From Shiella aurantiaca (lineage in GTDB: Bacteria > Bacteroidota > Bacteroidia > Cytophagales > Cyclobacteriaceae): 64,000 nt of DNA. This document shows, in pieces, positions 37,029 through 46,848 of this stretch. Below the pieces are notes generated by a model. That model did not search any database, was not told the DNA's origin, and saw only the letters and a program-made list of their open reading frames with translations. Each line of letters opens with the position of its first letter. Position 1 is the stretch's first letter. Location of the stretch: NCBI GenBank assembly GCA_030412945.1, contig JAUHJS010000003.1, positions 125,507 through 189,506 of the forward strand. Reading direction: 5' to 3'. A program made the position numbers and the translations under genes.

Positions 37029-37383
37029 GTGCCCCCAATGCCATGAAGGCGATGTGTTTAAGGCGCCTTTGCTGCATGTAACGGAGTTTACCAAGATGAA
37101 CCATAACTGCCCCAAATGTGGGGTTCAGTTTGAGATAGAACCCGGGTTCTTTTTTGGGGCTATGTATATCAGTTATGCCTTTTCGGTAGGCACACTTTTG
37201 GTGGCGTATTTTCTCTTGAAATATGTTTTTGGGGATCCTGATTTGATGTATTACCTCATTTCTGTGCCTACAGTAATCATCCTTTTTCTTCCTTTTACTT
37301 TTCGTTACTCCCGTATTATTTACCTTTATCTGATTGGCGGATTTAAATATAATCCAGAATCGGTGCGAGAAGCGAATAAATAG
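36985..37383 (+). CDS. DUF983 membrane protein
   Basis: 132 residues. Two Cys pairs, CPQCHEGDVF and CPKCGVQFEIEPGFFFGAMY, form a zinc-ribbon-like start before two helices (about 55-75 and 85-103). The layout is diagnostic of DUF983. Function is unknown, though it commonly lies near cytochrome oxidase genes. Its start lies within the preceding small gene. Confidence 0.8.
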   Translation: MPKNRSKVEAILKAKCPQCHEGDVFKAPLLHVTEFTKMNHNCPKCGVQFEIEPGFFFGAMYISYAFSVGTLLVAYFLLKYVFGDPDLMYYLISVPTVIILFLPFTFRYSRIIYLYLIGGFKYNPESVREANK

Positions 37384-37431
37384 GCCTTTACCCTGTTTCG
37401 TTTAGTGGTATTATTTTAACTTAGGACGATT

Positions 37432-40400
37432 ATGGAAAGATCGATTCCTAGGCCTGCAATTCTATTGGCTATTACCGCCATTATTTCTTTTGGACTTTCC
37501 TATTTGTTGGTATTTCTATTGGAACGAAACGACCAACAAAACTTATCCTACATTCAGCAAGAGATCAGTCAGAAGATTGAAGCCTATGAAGCTTTCTATG
37601 CCTCCCTATCTACCGATAATTTAACTCCGTCCTATCTGCAAGACAAAAAAGCAGAATCGCCCATACCTTTTTATGTGTACAAAGGTGGACGTATTGTTTT
37701 CTGGTCTGATTTTTCGCTAGTTCCTGATTATCAAGAAGTAGGAGGGAGAGAAGGGCTGAGGTTGGTCAATCTGAGTCAAGGGACGTATTTGGAGATTATT
37801 CACCGTAAGACTTCAGCCAAAGGGGATTGGGAAGTAGTGGGCTTGCTACCGATTTATAAAAAGCTACGAATCAATAATGGCTATATCAATACAGGCTATA
37901 GTGCCGATATTTTCCCTACCCAGCGTATCAAAATTTATAATTCGGAATTCCCGAATTCCTATCCCGTGTTTTATGGACGTACTTATCTGTTTTCCATCTC
38001 CTTTTTTGATAGCTATCAATTGCCTAGCCTTGCAAAAGTATTTTTTGCGGTTTTTTATATCCTGAGCTTTATTTTAGCTTTTTGGGCCAGCTGGCGGATG
38101 TTTATGGGGTTGCGGGCTAATAAGAGTAAGTATGCCGTGTGGCCGATAGTGGGGCTGGTTATTTTTCGTTTCTCAGCTTTGGCCATAGATTATCCCTTGA
38201 GCATTAATTCCTTGGCTTTGTTTGATGCACGGAATTATGCTGTATCGTGGTGGAACCCTTCCCCTTGGGACTTATTGTCCAATGTGGCTCTTATCTTTCT
38301 GGTTTTGCAAGTGTTGGGTTTGTGGTTGGAGCGTCTGCGTCACCAAGGAATTCGGATTGTTGCCTACGTGTTGAGTGCTTTTGCTTCCTTCAGTGGTCTT
38401 TATGCCCTTTTTGTTACTTTTTTTATCCACTCTCCCTACCGTTTACATGTTTTTCAGCTTTATGAATTTTCCCTATTTCATTATGTCATTCTGCTGATTT
38501 TGTGTGTGGCGAGTTTGCTATTTGTGCTGTTTCAATTTTATCTGCACAAGCAGTTGCGCGTACTTGCGCAGGAGGGTGGTCATCGTGGCTTTTTGATGAT
38601 AGGCTTGCTTATCGCTTCCTTGATTGCTTTCTTCATCAAATTGCCTTTGCTGCTCATTGTGCTCTATGTAGGATTTTTATGCCTGCTGTATCTTCTAAAT
38701 GCTCCGGTGTCACTCCGGGTATTGAATTATACCTCTGTAGTGCTTTTGTTATTGATGATAGGTCTTGTTTCCTTTTTAGGTGCCTATACGATTGATGAGT
38801 TTGAGCAACAGCAGGAACGGTCGAATAAGGCTCGTTTTGCGGAATACATTCAAAGTAAGAGTGATGTACTGGGAGAGTTTTTGCTTTCAGAGATTCAAGA
38901 AAAAATCAAACGGGATATATTCATTAAAAATCGGTTTATTACTCCATTTGCTCCCAAACAAAGTATAGAGCAAAAGGTGAAGCGCATTTACCTTAACCGA
39001 TATTTTGATAAATATGATGTAACCGTACACGTGTACAACAGCATGGGGCAAGCCATAGGCTCATCACCTCAAGAGGCACCCTATCCTACCATCAAAGAGT
39101 CTTTCGCTTTAGAGAAGTTCGCTACTGCTTATCCGGGTTTGTATCAGGTTTCGGGTGAGGATGCCATGCAAAATACACGTTACTTGAGTTTCATAGACAT
39201 TGAGCGCTACAATGTGGTAATAGGCCATGTGCTCATTGATTTGAAGCTAAAAAAGAACATTCCTAATAGTGTATATCCGGTATTGTTAGTGGATAAACAG
39301 TTTACCCAGCAGCAGGCTAATTCCGATTACGATTATGCTCTATATAATGCACAGGGAATAAGCTACCATGCCGGAAGCTTTGATTATTTGCGCAATATCA
39401 CATCCTCCGATCTCAAAAATGAGGTACTTTTTACAAAAGGAATCCTTAGGGGAGCTTACCACCACTTGGGCGTTTCTTTGCCCGATAATCAAGTGATAAT
39501 CGTGAGTAAGCCCTACCGAAAGGTGTATAGTATTTTAGCTAATTTTGCCTTTTTATTCTGCCTTCAGCTTTTGGTATGGTTTGTTATTTTGGTGATACTA
39601 ACCGCCCGAGGTTTCTATTATAAACGACAGATTAATTTCTCTACCAAAATTCAACTGTACCTCACGCTGGCCTTTTTTGTGCCTTTGTTGGCTGTATCTG
39701 TCACTAATCTGAACCTTATTGCTAATTCCTCGAAGGAGCGTGTGATTGAAGAGTACAATGAACGGGTACGCACCCTCACGCAGCGCTTAACCGAGAGTGT
39801 CGACTTGTATAGCCGCAACCTGCTGTCGAGGGAGGATTTATATAATGAATTGGCGCGTTCTACCCAGTACACCAAAGACGATATCAATATTTATAATACC
39901 AACGGCCGCCTGATAGCCACTAGTCAGCCGCTTATTTATGAAAACAATGTGCTTTCCGATTACATCAATTCAGATGCTTTGTATGCCATCCGCGAAGCGG
40001 GATTTTCAAGACAAGTACTGGACGAAACCATTGATCAATTATCCTATCAGTCGGCTTATATGGGCATAAGGGCTTACCAGAGTGGTGAGCTAATCGGGAT
40101 AATCGGTATACCCTTCTTTAGTGCCCGCAAGGAGCTTTCCGAGCAGCTGATTACGGTATTTACCAATACCCTTATTACGTTTACACTTATTTTTATCCTG
40201 TTTATTTTGATAGGATATCTCATTTCCCAAACCCTAACCACCCCGCTCAAATATATTGCTGAGCGTTTGAGCAAAACATCACTTTCGGAGCGAAATGAGG
40301 AGCTTACATGGCGATCGGATGACGAAATAGGGCTTTTAGTTACTGAGTATAACCGTATGTTGCACAACTTGGAGGCCAGCCGAAAAGCCTTGGCGCAGCA

Positions 40401-41076
40401 AGAGAAGGAGCAGGCTTGGAAGGAAATGGCCAAGCAGGTGGCGCATGAAATCAAAAATCCGCTTACACCCATGAAGCTCTCCTTGCAGCATTTGCAGCGG
40501 GTGATTTCCGATGATCAAAAGGTGGATATCGACCGCGTGCAGGCTTCTATACAAACCTTATTGGTACAAATAGAACTCTTGAGCGATATCGCTACTTCCT
40601 TTTCTAATTTCGCTCAAATGCCCGAGCCGAAGAATGCGACTTTTGATATCGTTCCGGTTATCCGTCAGGTGGTAGATTTGTATCAATCGGATACCTCGGC
40701 TGAGGTAACATGTTCGCTACCCAAGCAAGCGATTTGGGTCTCGGGAGATGCCCAACTTATGTCTCGAATTATTACTAATTTGATTCTGAATGGCTTACAA
40801 TCGGTAGACGAGGGGCAAACGCCTAAGATACAGCTGCAAGCAGAACTGCTGGAGTCGACACTTCTTTTGCAAGTGCAGGATAATGGAAAAGGTATTCCGG
40901 AGGCCATACAAGACAAAGTGTTTTTGCCCAATTTCAGTACCAAGTTCTCGGGCTCAGGCATAGGGTTAGCCATTGCCAAAAAAGGGATTGAGCATGCACA
41001 AGGTAGGATTTGGTTTGAAACAGAAGCGGGTAAGGGGACGGTTTTTTATATTGAGTTGCCACTGGTGAAGGAATGA
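37432..41076 (+). CDS. Large NtrY-like sensor histidine kinase
   Basis: 1214 residues, much longer than ordinary NtrY. Hydrophobic segments: one near 12-30, then about eight between 195 and 450, and others at about 690-725 and 910-935. Between them are two extracytoplasmic regions (about 30-190 and 460-690). A HAMP-like segment (about 935-985) leads to the HisKA box with phospho-acceptor His1005 in AHEIKNPLTPMKL. The ATPase motifs NLILNGLQS, DNGKGIPE and GSGIGLAIAKKG are intact. No response regulator gene is nearby. The stop codon overlaps the next gene by four bases, implying joint expression with an outer-membrane protein. Confidence 0.85.
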   Translation: MERSIPRPAILLAITAIISFGLSYLLVFLLERNDQQNLSYIQQEISQKIEAYEAFYASLSTDNLTPSYLQDKKAESPIPFYVYKGGRIVFWSDFSLVPDYQEVGGREGLRLVNLSQGTYLEIIHRKTSAKGDWEVVGLLPIYKKLRINNGYINTGYSADIFPTQRIKIYNSEFPNSYPVFYGRTYLFSISFFDSYQLPSLAKVFFAVFYILSFILAFWASWRMFMGLRANKSKYAVWPIVGLVIFRFSALAIDYPLSINSLALFDARNYAVSWWNPSPWDLLSNVALIFLVLQVLGLWLERLRHQGIRIVAYVLSAFASFSGLYALFVTFFIHSPYRLHVFQLYEFSLFHYVILLILCVASLLFVLFQFYLHKQLRVLAQEGGHRGFLMIGLLIASLIAFFIKLPLLLIVLYVGFLCLLYLLNAPVSLRVLNYTSVVLLLLMIGLVSFLGAYTIDEFEQQQERSNKARFAEYIQSKSDVLGEFLLSEIQEKIKRDIFIKNRFITPFAPKQSIEQKVKRIYLNRYFDKYDVTVHVYNSMGQAIGSSPQEAPYPTIKESFALEKFATAYPGLYQVSGEDAMQNTRYLSFIDIERYNVVIGHVLIDLKLKKNIPNSVYPVLLVDKQFTQQQANSDYDYALYNAQGISYHAGSFDYLRNITSSDLKNEVLFTKGILRGAYHHLGVSLPDNQVIIVSKPYRKVYSILANFAFLFCLQLLVWFVILVILTARGFYYKRQINFSTKIQLYLTLAFFVPLLAVSVTNLNLIANSSKERVIEEYNERVRTLTQRLTESVDLYSRNLLSREDLYNELARSTQYTKDDINIYNTNGRLIATSQPLIYENNVLSDYINSDALYAIREAGFSRQVLDETIDQLSYQSAYMGIRAYQSGELIGIIGIPFFSARKELSEQLITVFTNTLITFTLIFILFILIGYLISQTLTTPLKYIAERLSKTSLSERNEELTWRSDDEIGLLVTEYNRMLHNLEASRKALAQQEKEQAWKEMAKQVAHEIKNPLTPMKLSLQHLQRVISDDQKVDIDRVQASIQTLLVQIELLSDIATSFSNFAQMPEPKNATFDIVPVIRQVVDLYQSDTSAEVTCSLPKQAIWVSGDAQLMSRIITNLILNGLQSVDEGQTPKIQLQAELLESTLLLQVQDNGKGIPEAIQDKVFLPNFSTKFSGSGIGLAIAKKGIEHAQGRIWFETEAGKGTVFYIELPLVKE

Positions 41077-44000
41077 TGGGCAAGCGTCTTGCGGCTTTAG
41101 TTATATTGATTTTTCTGGGTTTTGGGCTTTTGGCTCAGCAAAGTGCCATTCGCTGCAAAACGATTCCGGTAAGTAGTCAGGCGTTTTCTCTCGATAGTTT
41201 GGTGGTGCTTCCCAGTTCTATTTATTTAGAAATATCAGGAGAGAAACGATTTGATTTTATCTGGAATCAAACAAACGAAACCCTGCAATTGAAAAGCCAA
41301 AACCTAGCCTCGGATTCGGTGCGCGTGTGCTATCAGGTGATTCCTTTGGCCACACGGCAATCAGTGTTTATCAATTCGCCTGATTTATATGATTCTGCTG
41401 CCCTTTTTTCTAGTCCACCCACTTCGTTGGCTTTTGGGAAAGAAGAACTATTTGCCACCGACAATATTCAAAAGACGGGAAGCATTAGCCGAGGTTTTTC
41501 CGTGGGTAATACTCAAAATGTATTTGTAAACTCCTCGCTAAACCTCCAAATGGAAGGCCAGCTTAATGATAAGTTGAACCTTCGGGCGGTTATTACCGAT
41601 CAGAATATTCCCTATCAACCCGAAGGCAATACCCAGCAAGTGCAAGATTTTGATAATGTATTTATAGAACTGTATAATGAAAACTTTTCTTTAACCGCGG
41701 GCGACATTATTCTTCAAACCCAAGCTCCTCATTTTCTCAAATATTACAAAAATATACAAGGCTTGCAGGCCCAATACCGTTCCGATAGCCTTTGGGGAGG
41801 AAGTGGAAAAACGCATGCAACCGCTTCCGTGGCTAAGGGTAAGTTCGCCTCGGTGCAATTGGAAGTACAAGAAGGTTTAGCTGGGCCTTATCGCCTTCGC
41901 GGAGCTGAAAACGAGCGGTTTATAATTGTGATTGCCAATTCGGAGCGCGTGTTTATTGATGGTAGGCCATTGCAAAGAGGCTTTGATTTCGACTACACCA
42001 TCGATTACAATACGGCAGAAATCACGTTCAGCAATCAGTTGATTATTACCAAATATTCGCGTATTAGGGTAGATTTTGAGTATGCCGTTCAGAATTATTC
42101 CCGTGCTATAATTGCAGCTGGGCATAACCAAACCTATGACAATTGGCAATTCTATACCCAGTTTTATCAAGAAAGAGACAACCGAAACAATCCTTTGTTA
42201 TACCCACTTTCGGATGCGGAAAAGCAGGCGCTAGCGGACAGCGAGGAGAATCAGCTCTTGGTGGCCGCAGCGGATAGTATAGGTTTTTCCTCTTCAGAAA
42301 TCCTCTATAAAACACTTGACACGGTGGATGCTTCGGGGCGCGTTGTGCGTATTTTCCAGCAAAGTACTGGTCCTGATGTGGCCTATTTTTCGGTGCAGTT
42401 TACCGAAGTGGGCCAAGGAAATGGTGACTACCGCCAAGCCATGAGCACCGCCAATGGGCGCGTATATGAATGGGTGTCGCCTATCAATGGGCTTTCGCAA
42501 GGTGCCTATGTGCCTGGGCGAATTATTGCGGCACCCAATAAGAAGAATGTTTGGGTGATGGGCGCAAAGGGACAAGTGGGCGCGCATCAGCAGGTAGCGA
42601 TAGAATTGGCTTTGAGTCAGCAGTCGGACAACCTGTATAACCCCGATAGGGAGCAACAAGGTAAGGCTTTAAAGCTCGGCTGGGGCTTTAGCAGCGATAC
42701 GGTTCAATCGCGATTTTGGTCTGTACATCTGCGTAGCGAAATCATAGAAGGGACTTTCAAGCCTATCGACCGCTTCCGAAGCATTGATTTTGATAGGGAT
42801 TGGAATTTGGGATTGAATGAAAGTCCGGTTGATGAAGTCTATGTGCAAATGGAACTTCAGGCCCGCCCCTGGAAAGGAAACGACCTTGTGTACTCTCTTA
42901 GTCGCAGGGAAAGAGGACAACAATTGCAAGGTTGGCAACACCGCGGTCGCCTTCAGCAGCGTGTGATGAAGTGGCTCACTTTTGTGGAGTATACCGGATT
43001 ATGGGCCGAGCAAGAGGATATTTCCAGTCAGTGGAACCGCGTGGAATGGCGCACCGAATGGCTGGGGAAATCAGTGATACCCGGTTATGCCTACCTGATA
43101 GATCGCAACCAAAACCTTGATAAAATTTCTAATAGCTATACACCTGTAGCTAATGCCTTTTATTTTGATGAACAGATTGCCTATCTAAAGCAAGGTCAAA
43201 GTGCTCCGCTGCAGTTTTTATTAGAGCATCGCTATCGTAGCGATAAATTACCCCAAAGTGGGGAATTATTACCTTCTGATGCATCGCATACCAGTACGGC
43301 TCAAGTGGGATATCAACATATAAAGCGCTCGGTGCAGCTTAGTGCCATTTATCGAAACTTGAAATCTGCTATCGATACTGCTTTTCAAGCACCCGAAGAA
43401 AGCCTTTTGGGGAGACTGGATTACAACGAAGGATTTTGGAATGATCTGGTACGATGGGAAAGTACCTACGCCATTGGCAATGGTCGCGAACTTAAGCGGG
43501 AATATATCTACTGGCAGGTGGCCACAGGAGAAGGTACGCATACGTGGCAAGACGATAATGGAGATGGACAGCCTACCCTAGATGAGTTTTATGAAGCCAT
43601 TACCTTTGATCAGCGTCAGTATGTGAAGATTTTTGTGCCTACGGATGAGTATTTTACGGCTTATACGCTTTTGTTCAATCAGCGATTGACTTTCCAACCT
43701 TCGCGGCAATGGCGCACGCATTCAGACATCCGCTACTGGCTTTCTTTTGTATCGAATGTGAGTGTGTTTACTGTAGATCGGAAAATGAGTAGTGAAAGGC
43801 TTTCCGACCGATTCAATCCTTTTGCCCAATTGGAACAAGAGCAACTTTTAAGCGATCGCTATCTGTTTCGGAGTTCCAGTTTTATCAATCAGTCGAGCAC
43901 TCGCTATGCCTTGGAATTTACCTATCAGCAGAGCCGCTTGCAGCAATTGCTGGCCGATGGCTATGAATGGCGACAGCAAACCGAGTATCGCACTGTGCCT

Positions 44001-44498
44001 CGTGTGAATATCGGTTCAAGCATTAATCACCGCATTGAGTGGACTGTCCAGCGAATCGTGAGTGAGTCGGATTACCTAAAAGGAAGAAACTTTCAGTTGG
44101 AGGTGAATAAGATAGCTCCGGAAGTATCGTGGCAACCCAATGCTACCTTCCGTATTACGGGAAGGTATATCAATCAGCATAAAATAAATAGGGGAGAAGA
44201 TGGCGAAAAGGCTCGTTTTGATGAGTGGCAAGTGGAATCGCGATGGGCCAAAGCGAATGGGTTTACCTTGCAAAGCAGTGCCAAATATTCACAAATTGCG
44301 TATTCGGGTGAATTGAATACCGCAGTAGGTTTTCAGATGCTGGAAGCGCTCAGGCCGGGTGATAATTTCTCATGGAATTTGCAATGGACGCAACGCCTAG
44401 TGGCCGGACTTCAACTTTCGGTAATGTACGAAGGCCGAAAATCACCGGAGAGTCCTTTGATTCAGGTAGGGCGCATGCAGCTCACGGCTTTGTTTTAG
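41073..44498 (+). CDS. Giant outer-membrane protein, SprA-like
   Basis: 1141 residues with a signal peptide (cleavage near LLAQ, about 23). The segment GSISRGFSVGNTQNVFVNSSLNLQMEGQLNDKLNLRAVITD (residues about 134-175) is typical of SprA-type, T9SS-associated outer-membrane proteins. The rest alternates aromatic and charged residues in a beta-barrel-like pattern and ends without a C-terminal sorting domain. It is translationally coupled to the kinase gene. The biological role is not known; the SprA resemblance is from one region only. Confidence 0.65.
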   Translation: MMGKRLAALVILIFLGFGLLAQQSAIRCKTIPVSSQAFSLDSLVVLPSSIYLEISGEKRFDFIWNQTNETLQLKSQNLASDSVRVCYQVIPLATRQSVFINSPDLYDSAALFSSPPTSLAFGKEELFATDNIQKTGSISRGFSVGNTQNVFVNSSLNLQMEGQLNDKLNLRAVITDQNIPYQPEGNTQQVQDFDNVFIELYNENFSLTAGDIILQTQAPHFLKYYKNIQGLQAQYRSDSLWGGSGKTHATASVAKGKFASVQLEVQEGLAGPYRLRGAENERFIIVIANSERVFIDGRPLQRGFDFDYTIDYNTAEITFSNQLIITKYSRIRVDFEYAVQNYSRAIIAAGHNQTYDNWQFYTQFYQERDNRNNPLLYPLSDAEKQALADSEENQLLVAAADSIGFSSSEILYKTLDTVDASGRVVRIFQQSTGPDVAYFSVQFTEVGQGNGDYRQAMSTANGRVYEWVSPINGLSQGAYVPGRIIAAPNKKNVWVMGAKGQVGAHQQVAIELALSQQSDNLYNPDREQQGKALKLGWGFSSDTVQSRFWSVHLRSEIIEGTFKPIDRFRSIDFDRDWNLGLNESPVDEVYVQMELQARPWKGNDLVYSLSRRERGQQLQGWQHRGRLQQRVMKWLTFVEYTGLWAEQEDISSQWNRVEWRTEWLGKSVIPGYAYLIDRNQNLDKISNSYTPVANAFYFDEQIAYLKQGQSAPLQFLLEHRYRSDKLPQSGELLPSDASHTSTAQVGYQHIKRSVQLSAIYRNLKSAIDTAFQAPEESLLGRLDYNEGFWNDLVRWESTYAIGNGRELKREYIYWQVATGEGTHTWQDDNGDGQPTLDEFYEAITFDQRQYVKIFVPTDEYFTAYTLLFNQRLTFQPSRQWRTHSDIRYWLSFVSNVSVFTVDRKMSSERLSDRFNPFAQLEQEQLLSDRYLFRSSSFINQSSTRYALEFTYQQSRLQQLLADGYEWRQQTEYRTVPRVNIGSSINHRIEWTVQRIVSESDYLKGRNFQLEVNKIAPEVSWQPNATFRITGRYINQHKINRGEDGEKARFDEWQVESRWAKANGFTLQSSAKYSQIAYSGELNTAVGFQMLEALRPGDNFSWNLQWTQRLVAGLQLSVMYEGRKSPESPLIQVGRMQLTALF

Positions 44499-44503
44499 CC
44501 GTG
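44483..44503. other. Hairpin over overlapping convergent stop codons
   Basis: CACGGCT (44483-44489) and AGCCGTG (44497-44503) pair around a 7-base loop. The stops of the + gene (TAG 44496-44498) and the - gene (TAA, 44497-44495) overlap within it. There is no T-run, so it is a weak candidate terminator. Confidence 0.45.
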
Positions 44504-45247
44504 GCGCATCTTGTTCATTACTTTATTGGCAAACACAAAATCGTCAAACTCCTTAACACCACTGTCCATTATTTCGTCCTTATTGCCTTCCCACACCTTT
44601 TTCCCTTTGAATAAAAACATGATTTTATCACCAATCCCCAATACGGAATTCATATCGTGAGTAACCACGGTGGTGGTTATCTGCAATTCATCGGTGATTT
44701 CTTTAATCAAATCATCAATCAAGATAGAGGTTTGCGGATCGAGGCCTGAGTTGGGTTCATCGCAGAAAAGGTATTTCACATCTTCATTCACAATGGCACG
44801 GGCAATCCCCACACGCTTTTTCATCCCGCCACTAATTTCAGAAGGCATTTTCTTATTGGTGTTTTCCAAACCTACCCGCTTGAGCACGATATTGGCACGT
44901 TCTAGCTTTTCTTCCTTGCTCATTTTGGTGAGTATGTCCAAAGGGAACATCACATTTTGCTCTACCGTTTTCGAGTCGAACAAGGCCCCACTTTGAAAAA
45001 GCATACCAATTTCGCGTCTGATATCGGTTTTCAAATCCCTATCGGCAAGGGTGAAGTCGCGGTTATCGAAAAGCACCTCGCCTTGGTCGGTGGGTATTAA
45101 GCCTACAATACATTTAAGTAATACACTCTTCCCGGTTCCGCTGGCACCAATCAATAGGTTGCATTTGCCACGCTCCAGTACTCCGCTTACGCCATCGAGT
45201 ACCACTTTTTCTTCAAAGGATTTATGGATATTTCTAAATTCTATCAT
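44495..45247 (-). CDS. MlaF-like lipid transporter ATPase
   Basis: 250 residues from ATG 45247; the open frame extends 17 codons further upstream, but that part overlaps the start of the mlaE-like gene region and is not conserved. Walker A GASGTGKS (34-41), the MlaF-type signature EISGGMKKR (137-145) and Walker B CDEPNSGLD (162-170). The MKKR signature distinguishes MlaF from other ABC ATPases. It pairs with the permease four bases upstream. Maintains outer-membrane lipid asymmetry by retrograde phospholipid transport in related systems. Confidence 0.9.
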   Translation of the reverse strand: MIEFRNIHKSFEEKVVLDGVSGVLERGKCNLLIGASGTGKSVLLKCIVGLIPTDQGEVLFDNRDFTLADRDLKTDIRREIGMLFQSGALFDSKTVEQNVMFPLDILTKMSKEEKLERANIVLKRVGLENTNKKMPSEISGGMKKRVGIARAIVNEDVKYLFCDEPNSGLDPQTSILIDDLIKEITDELQITTTVVTHDMNSVLGIGDKIMFLFKGKKVWEGNKDEIMDSGVKEFDDFVFANKVMNKMRHG

Positions 45248-45251
45248 GTGA

Positions 45252-45980
45252 TTACAAAAGTAATTGCGCCAATAAATAGTCGGCCAGAAGCACCGCAATA
45301 CAGCTGTTAGTTACGGCATTGGTACTGGCAATCCCTACTTCCAAGGCTCCTCCTTTAGTAAAATAGCCTTTGTAGGCGGAAATGGAAGAAATAAGGAAAG
45401 CGAATACTACCGCTTTGGTAAGCGCGAATGAAACCGAATATTCATTGAAATCAGCCCGGATACCATAAATGTATTCATAAGGAGTGGTCACTCCGGTGAG
45501 TACACCCGCCAAATAGCCGCCATAAATGGAAAGAAATGCGGCCAAAATTACCAGCAAAGGATACATTAGCATGGAAGCAATGATTTTGGGAAGCACCAAA
45601 TACGAACTGGCATTAATGCCCATTACTTCCAAGGCATCTATTTGCTCGGTAATACGCATGGTGCCTAGTCCACTGGCAATGTTGGAACCTACTTTTCCGG
45701 CAAATACTAAGGCCGTGATAGTGGGAGCCAGTTCCAGCAAAGTCATATCCCGAACAATCAAACTGATTACATAGCGGTCAATCAGCGGACTCACAAGGTT
45801 ATAAGCCGTTTGCACGGTACTTACCGCCCCTATAAAACTGGAGATAATCACCACGATGAAAATGGATTTCCAACCAATCAGGATACACTCATCAATAATG
45901 AGCTTTACATAGGTGGAGACAGTTTCGCGGTTGACAAATAGGGAACCCAAAAAAATAAAATACTGGCCAATGCCCCTCAT
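45252..45980 (-). CDS. MlaE-like lipid transporter permease
   Basis: 242 residues, five to six helices, with the MlaE core sequence RDMTLLELAPTITALVFAGKVGSNIASGLGTMRITEQIDALEVMGINA (about 78-125). It is the membrane partner of the downstream ATPase. No MlaD/MCE-domain gene lies next to the pair, so the substrate-binding part must be encoded elsewhere. Confidence 0.9.
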   Translation of the reverse strand: MRGIGQYFIFLGSLFVNRETVSTYVKLIIDECILIGWKSIFIVVIISSFIGAVSTVQTAYNLVSPLIDRYVISLIVRDMTLLELAPTITALVFAGKVGSNIASGLGTMRITEQIDALEVMGINASSYLVLPKIIASMLMYPLLVILAAFLSIYGGYLAGVLTGVTTPYEYIYGIRADFNEYSVSFALTKAVVFAFLISSISAYKGYFTKGGALEVGIASTNAVTNSCIAVLLADYLLAQLLL

Positions 45981-46011
45981 AGCTATTCAGAAAAGATGCT
46001 TTTGGATAACA

Positions 46012-46031
46012 AACATTTCCAATGAAATGTT
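46012..46031. promoter_or_regulatory. Inverted repeat in the mlaE-SDR divergent region
   Basis: AACATTTC (46012-46019) and GAAATGTT (46024-46031) with a CAAT spacer. A possible operator between divergent genes, with no further support. Confidence 0.3.
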
Positions 46032-46078
46032 GAAATGCTATATTGGATAAATTTAGTCAATATTCCAAAAATAGCGTA

Positions 46079-46783
46079 ATGGATAAACTAGCCGTAATCA
46101 CAGGAGGAAGTAAAGGAATAGGGAAAGCATTGGCCGAAACCTTTGCTGCACAAGGTTTTCATTTGGCCCTATGCGCCCGCAACGAAGCTGATTTAAAAGG
46201 TCTTGCCGATACCTTAAGTAAGGAATTTGGAGTAAAGGTATTTACCCGCTCGGTAGATGTATCCTCTAAGGAGTCGTGCCAGCAGTTTTGCGCCTGGGTG
46301 CTGGATTTGGGTATTTCGGTAGAAGTGCTGGTGAACAATGCGGGTGTTTTTCTTCCCGGTGGTATTTTGAGTGAAGAAGAAGGTGCGTTTGAAAAAATGC
46401 TACACACCAATCTGTGCAGTGCCTATTACATCACACGGGGTTTGGTGCCTTCCATGGTTACCAGAAAATCCGGCTATGTATTCAATATTTGCTCGATTGC
46501 CAGCTTCATGGCCTATGCCAATGGCGGAAGCTATGCTATTACCAAGCACGGCATGTTGGGGATGACCAAGGTGCTAAGAGAAGAAACCAAAACCAGCGGG
46601 GTACGCGTATCGGCTGTAATGCCCGGGGCCGTACTTACCGATAGCTGGGCGGGGGTAGACTTGCCCGAATCACGATTTATTAAGCCCGAAGATATAGCCT
46701 CGGCCATTTGGTCGGCCTATCAGCTTTCACCCAGTGCAGTGGTGGAGCAAATCATTATTCGCCCACAATTGGGGGATATTTAA
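46079..46783 (+). CDS. Short-chain dehydrogenase/reductase
   Basis: 234 residues from ATG 46079; a TTG at 46043 adds 12 residues. Nucleotide-binding TGGSKGIG (8-15), NNAG motif (NNAGVF, about 87-92), catalytic Ser in ICSIASF and Tyr152-XXX-Lys156 (YAITK). The overall pattern is the classical SDR (FabG-like). A perfect 8-bp inverted repeat lies upstream (46012-46031). Transcribed divergently from the Mla pair; substrate unknown. Confidence 0.85.
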   Translation: MDKLAVITGGSKGIGKALAETFAAQGFHLALCARNEADLKGLADTLSKEFGVKVFTRSVDVSSKESCQQFCAWVLDLGISVEVLVNNAGVFLPGGILSEEEGAFEKMLHTNLCSAYYITRGLVPSMVTRKSGYVFNICSIASFMAYANGGSYAITKHGMLGMTKVLREETKTSGVRVSAVMPGAVLTDSWAGVDLPESRFIKPEDIASAIWSAYQLSPSAVVEQIIIRPQLGDI

Positions 46784-46848
46784 GTAATATATTGGTAGTT
46801 TGCATAGCAAATTAATTTACGAAGTCAGTATTTCAGAATTCTTAGGCC

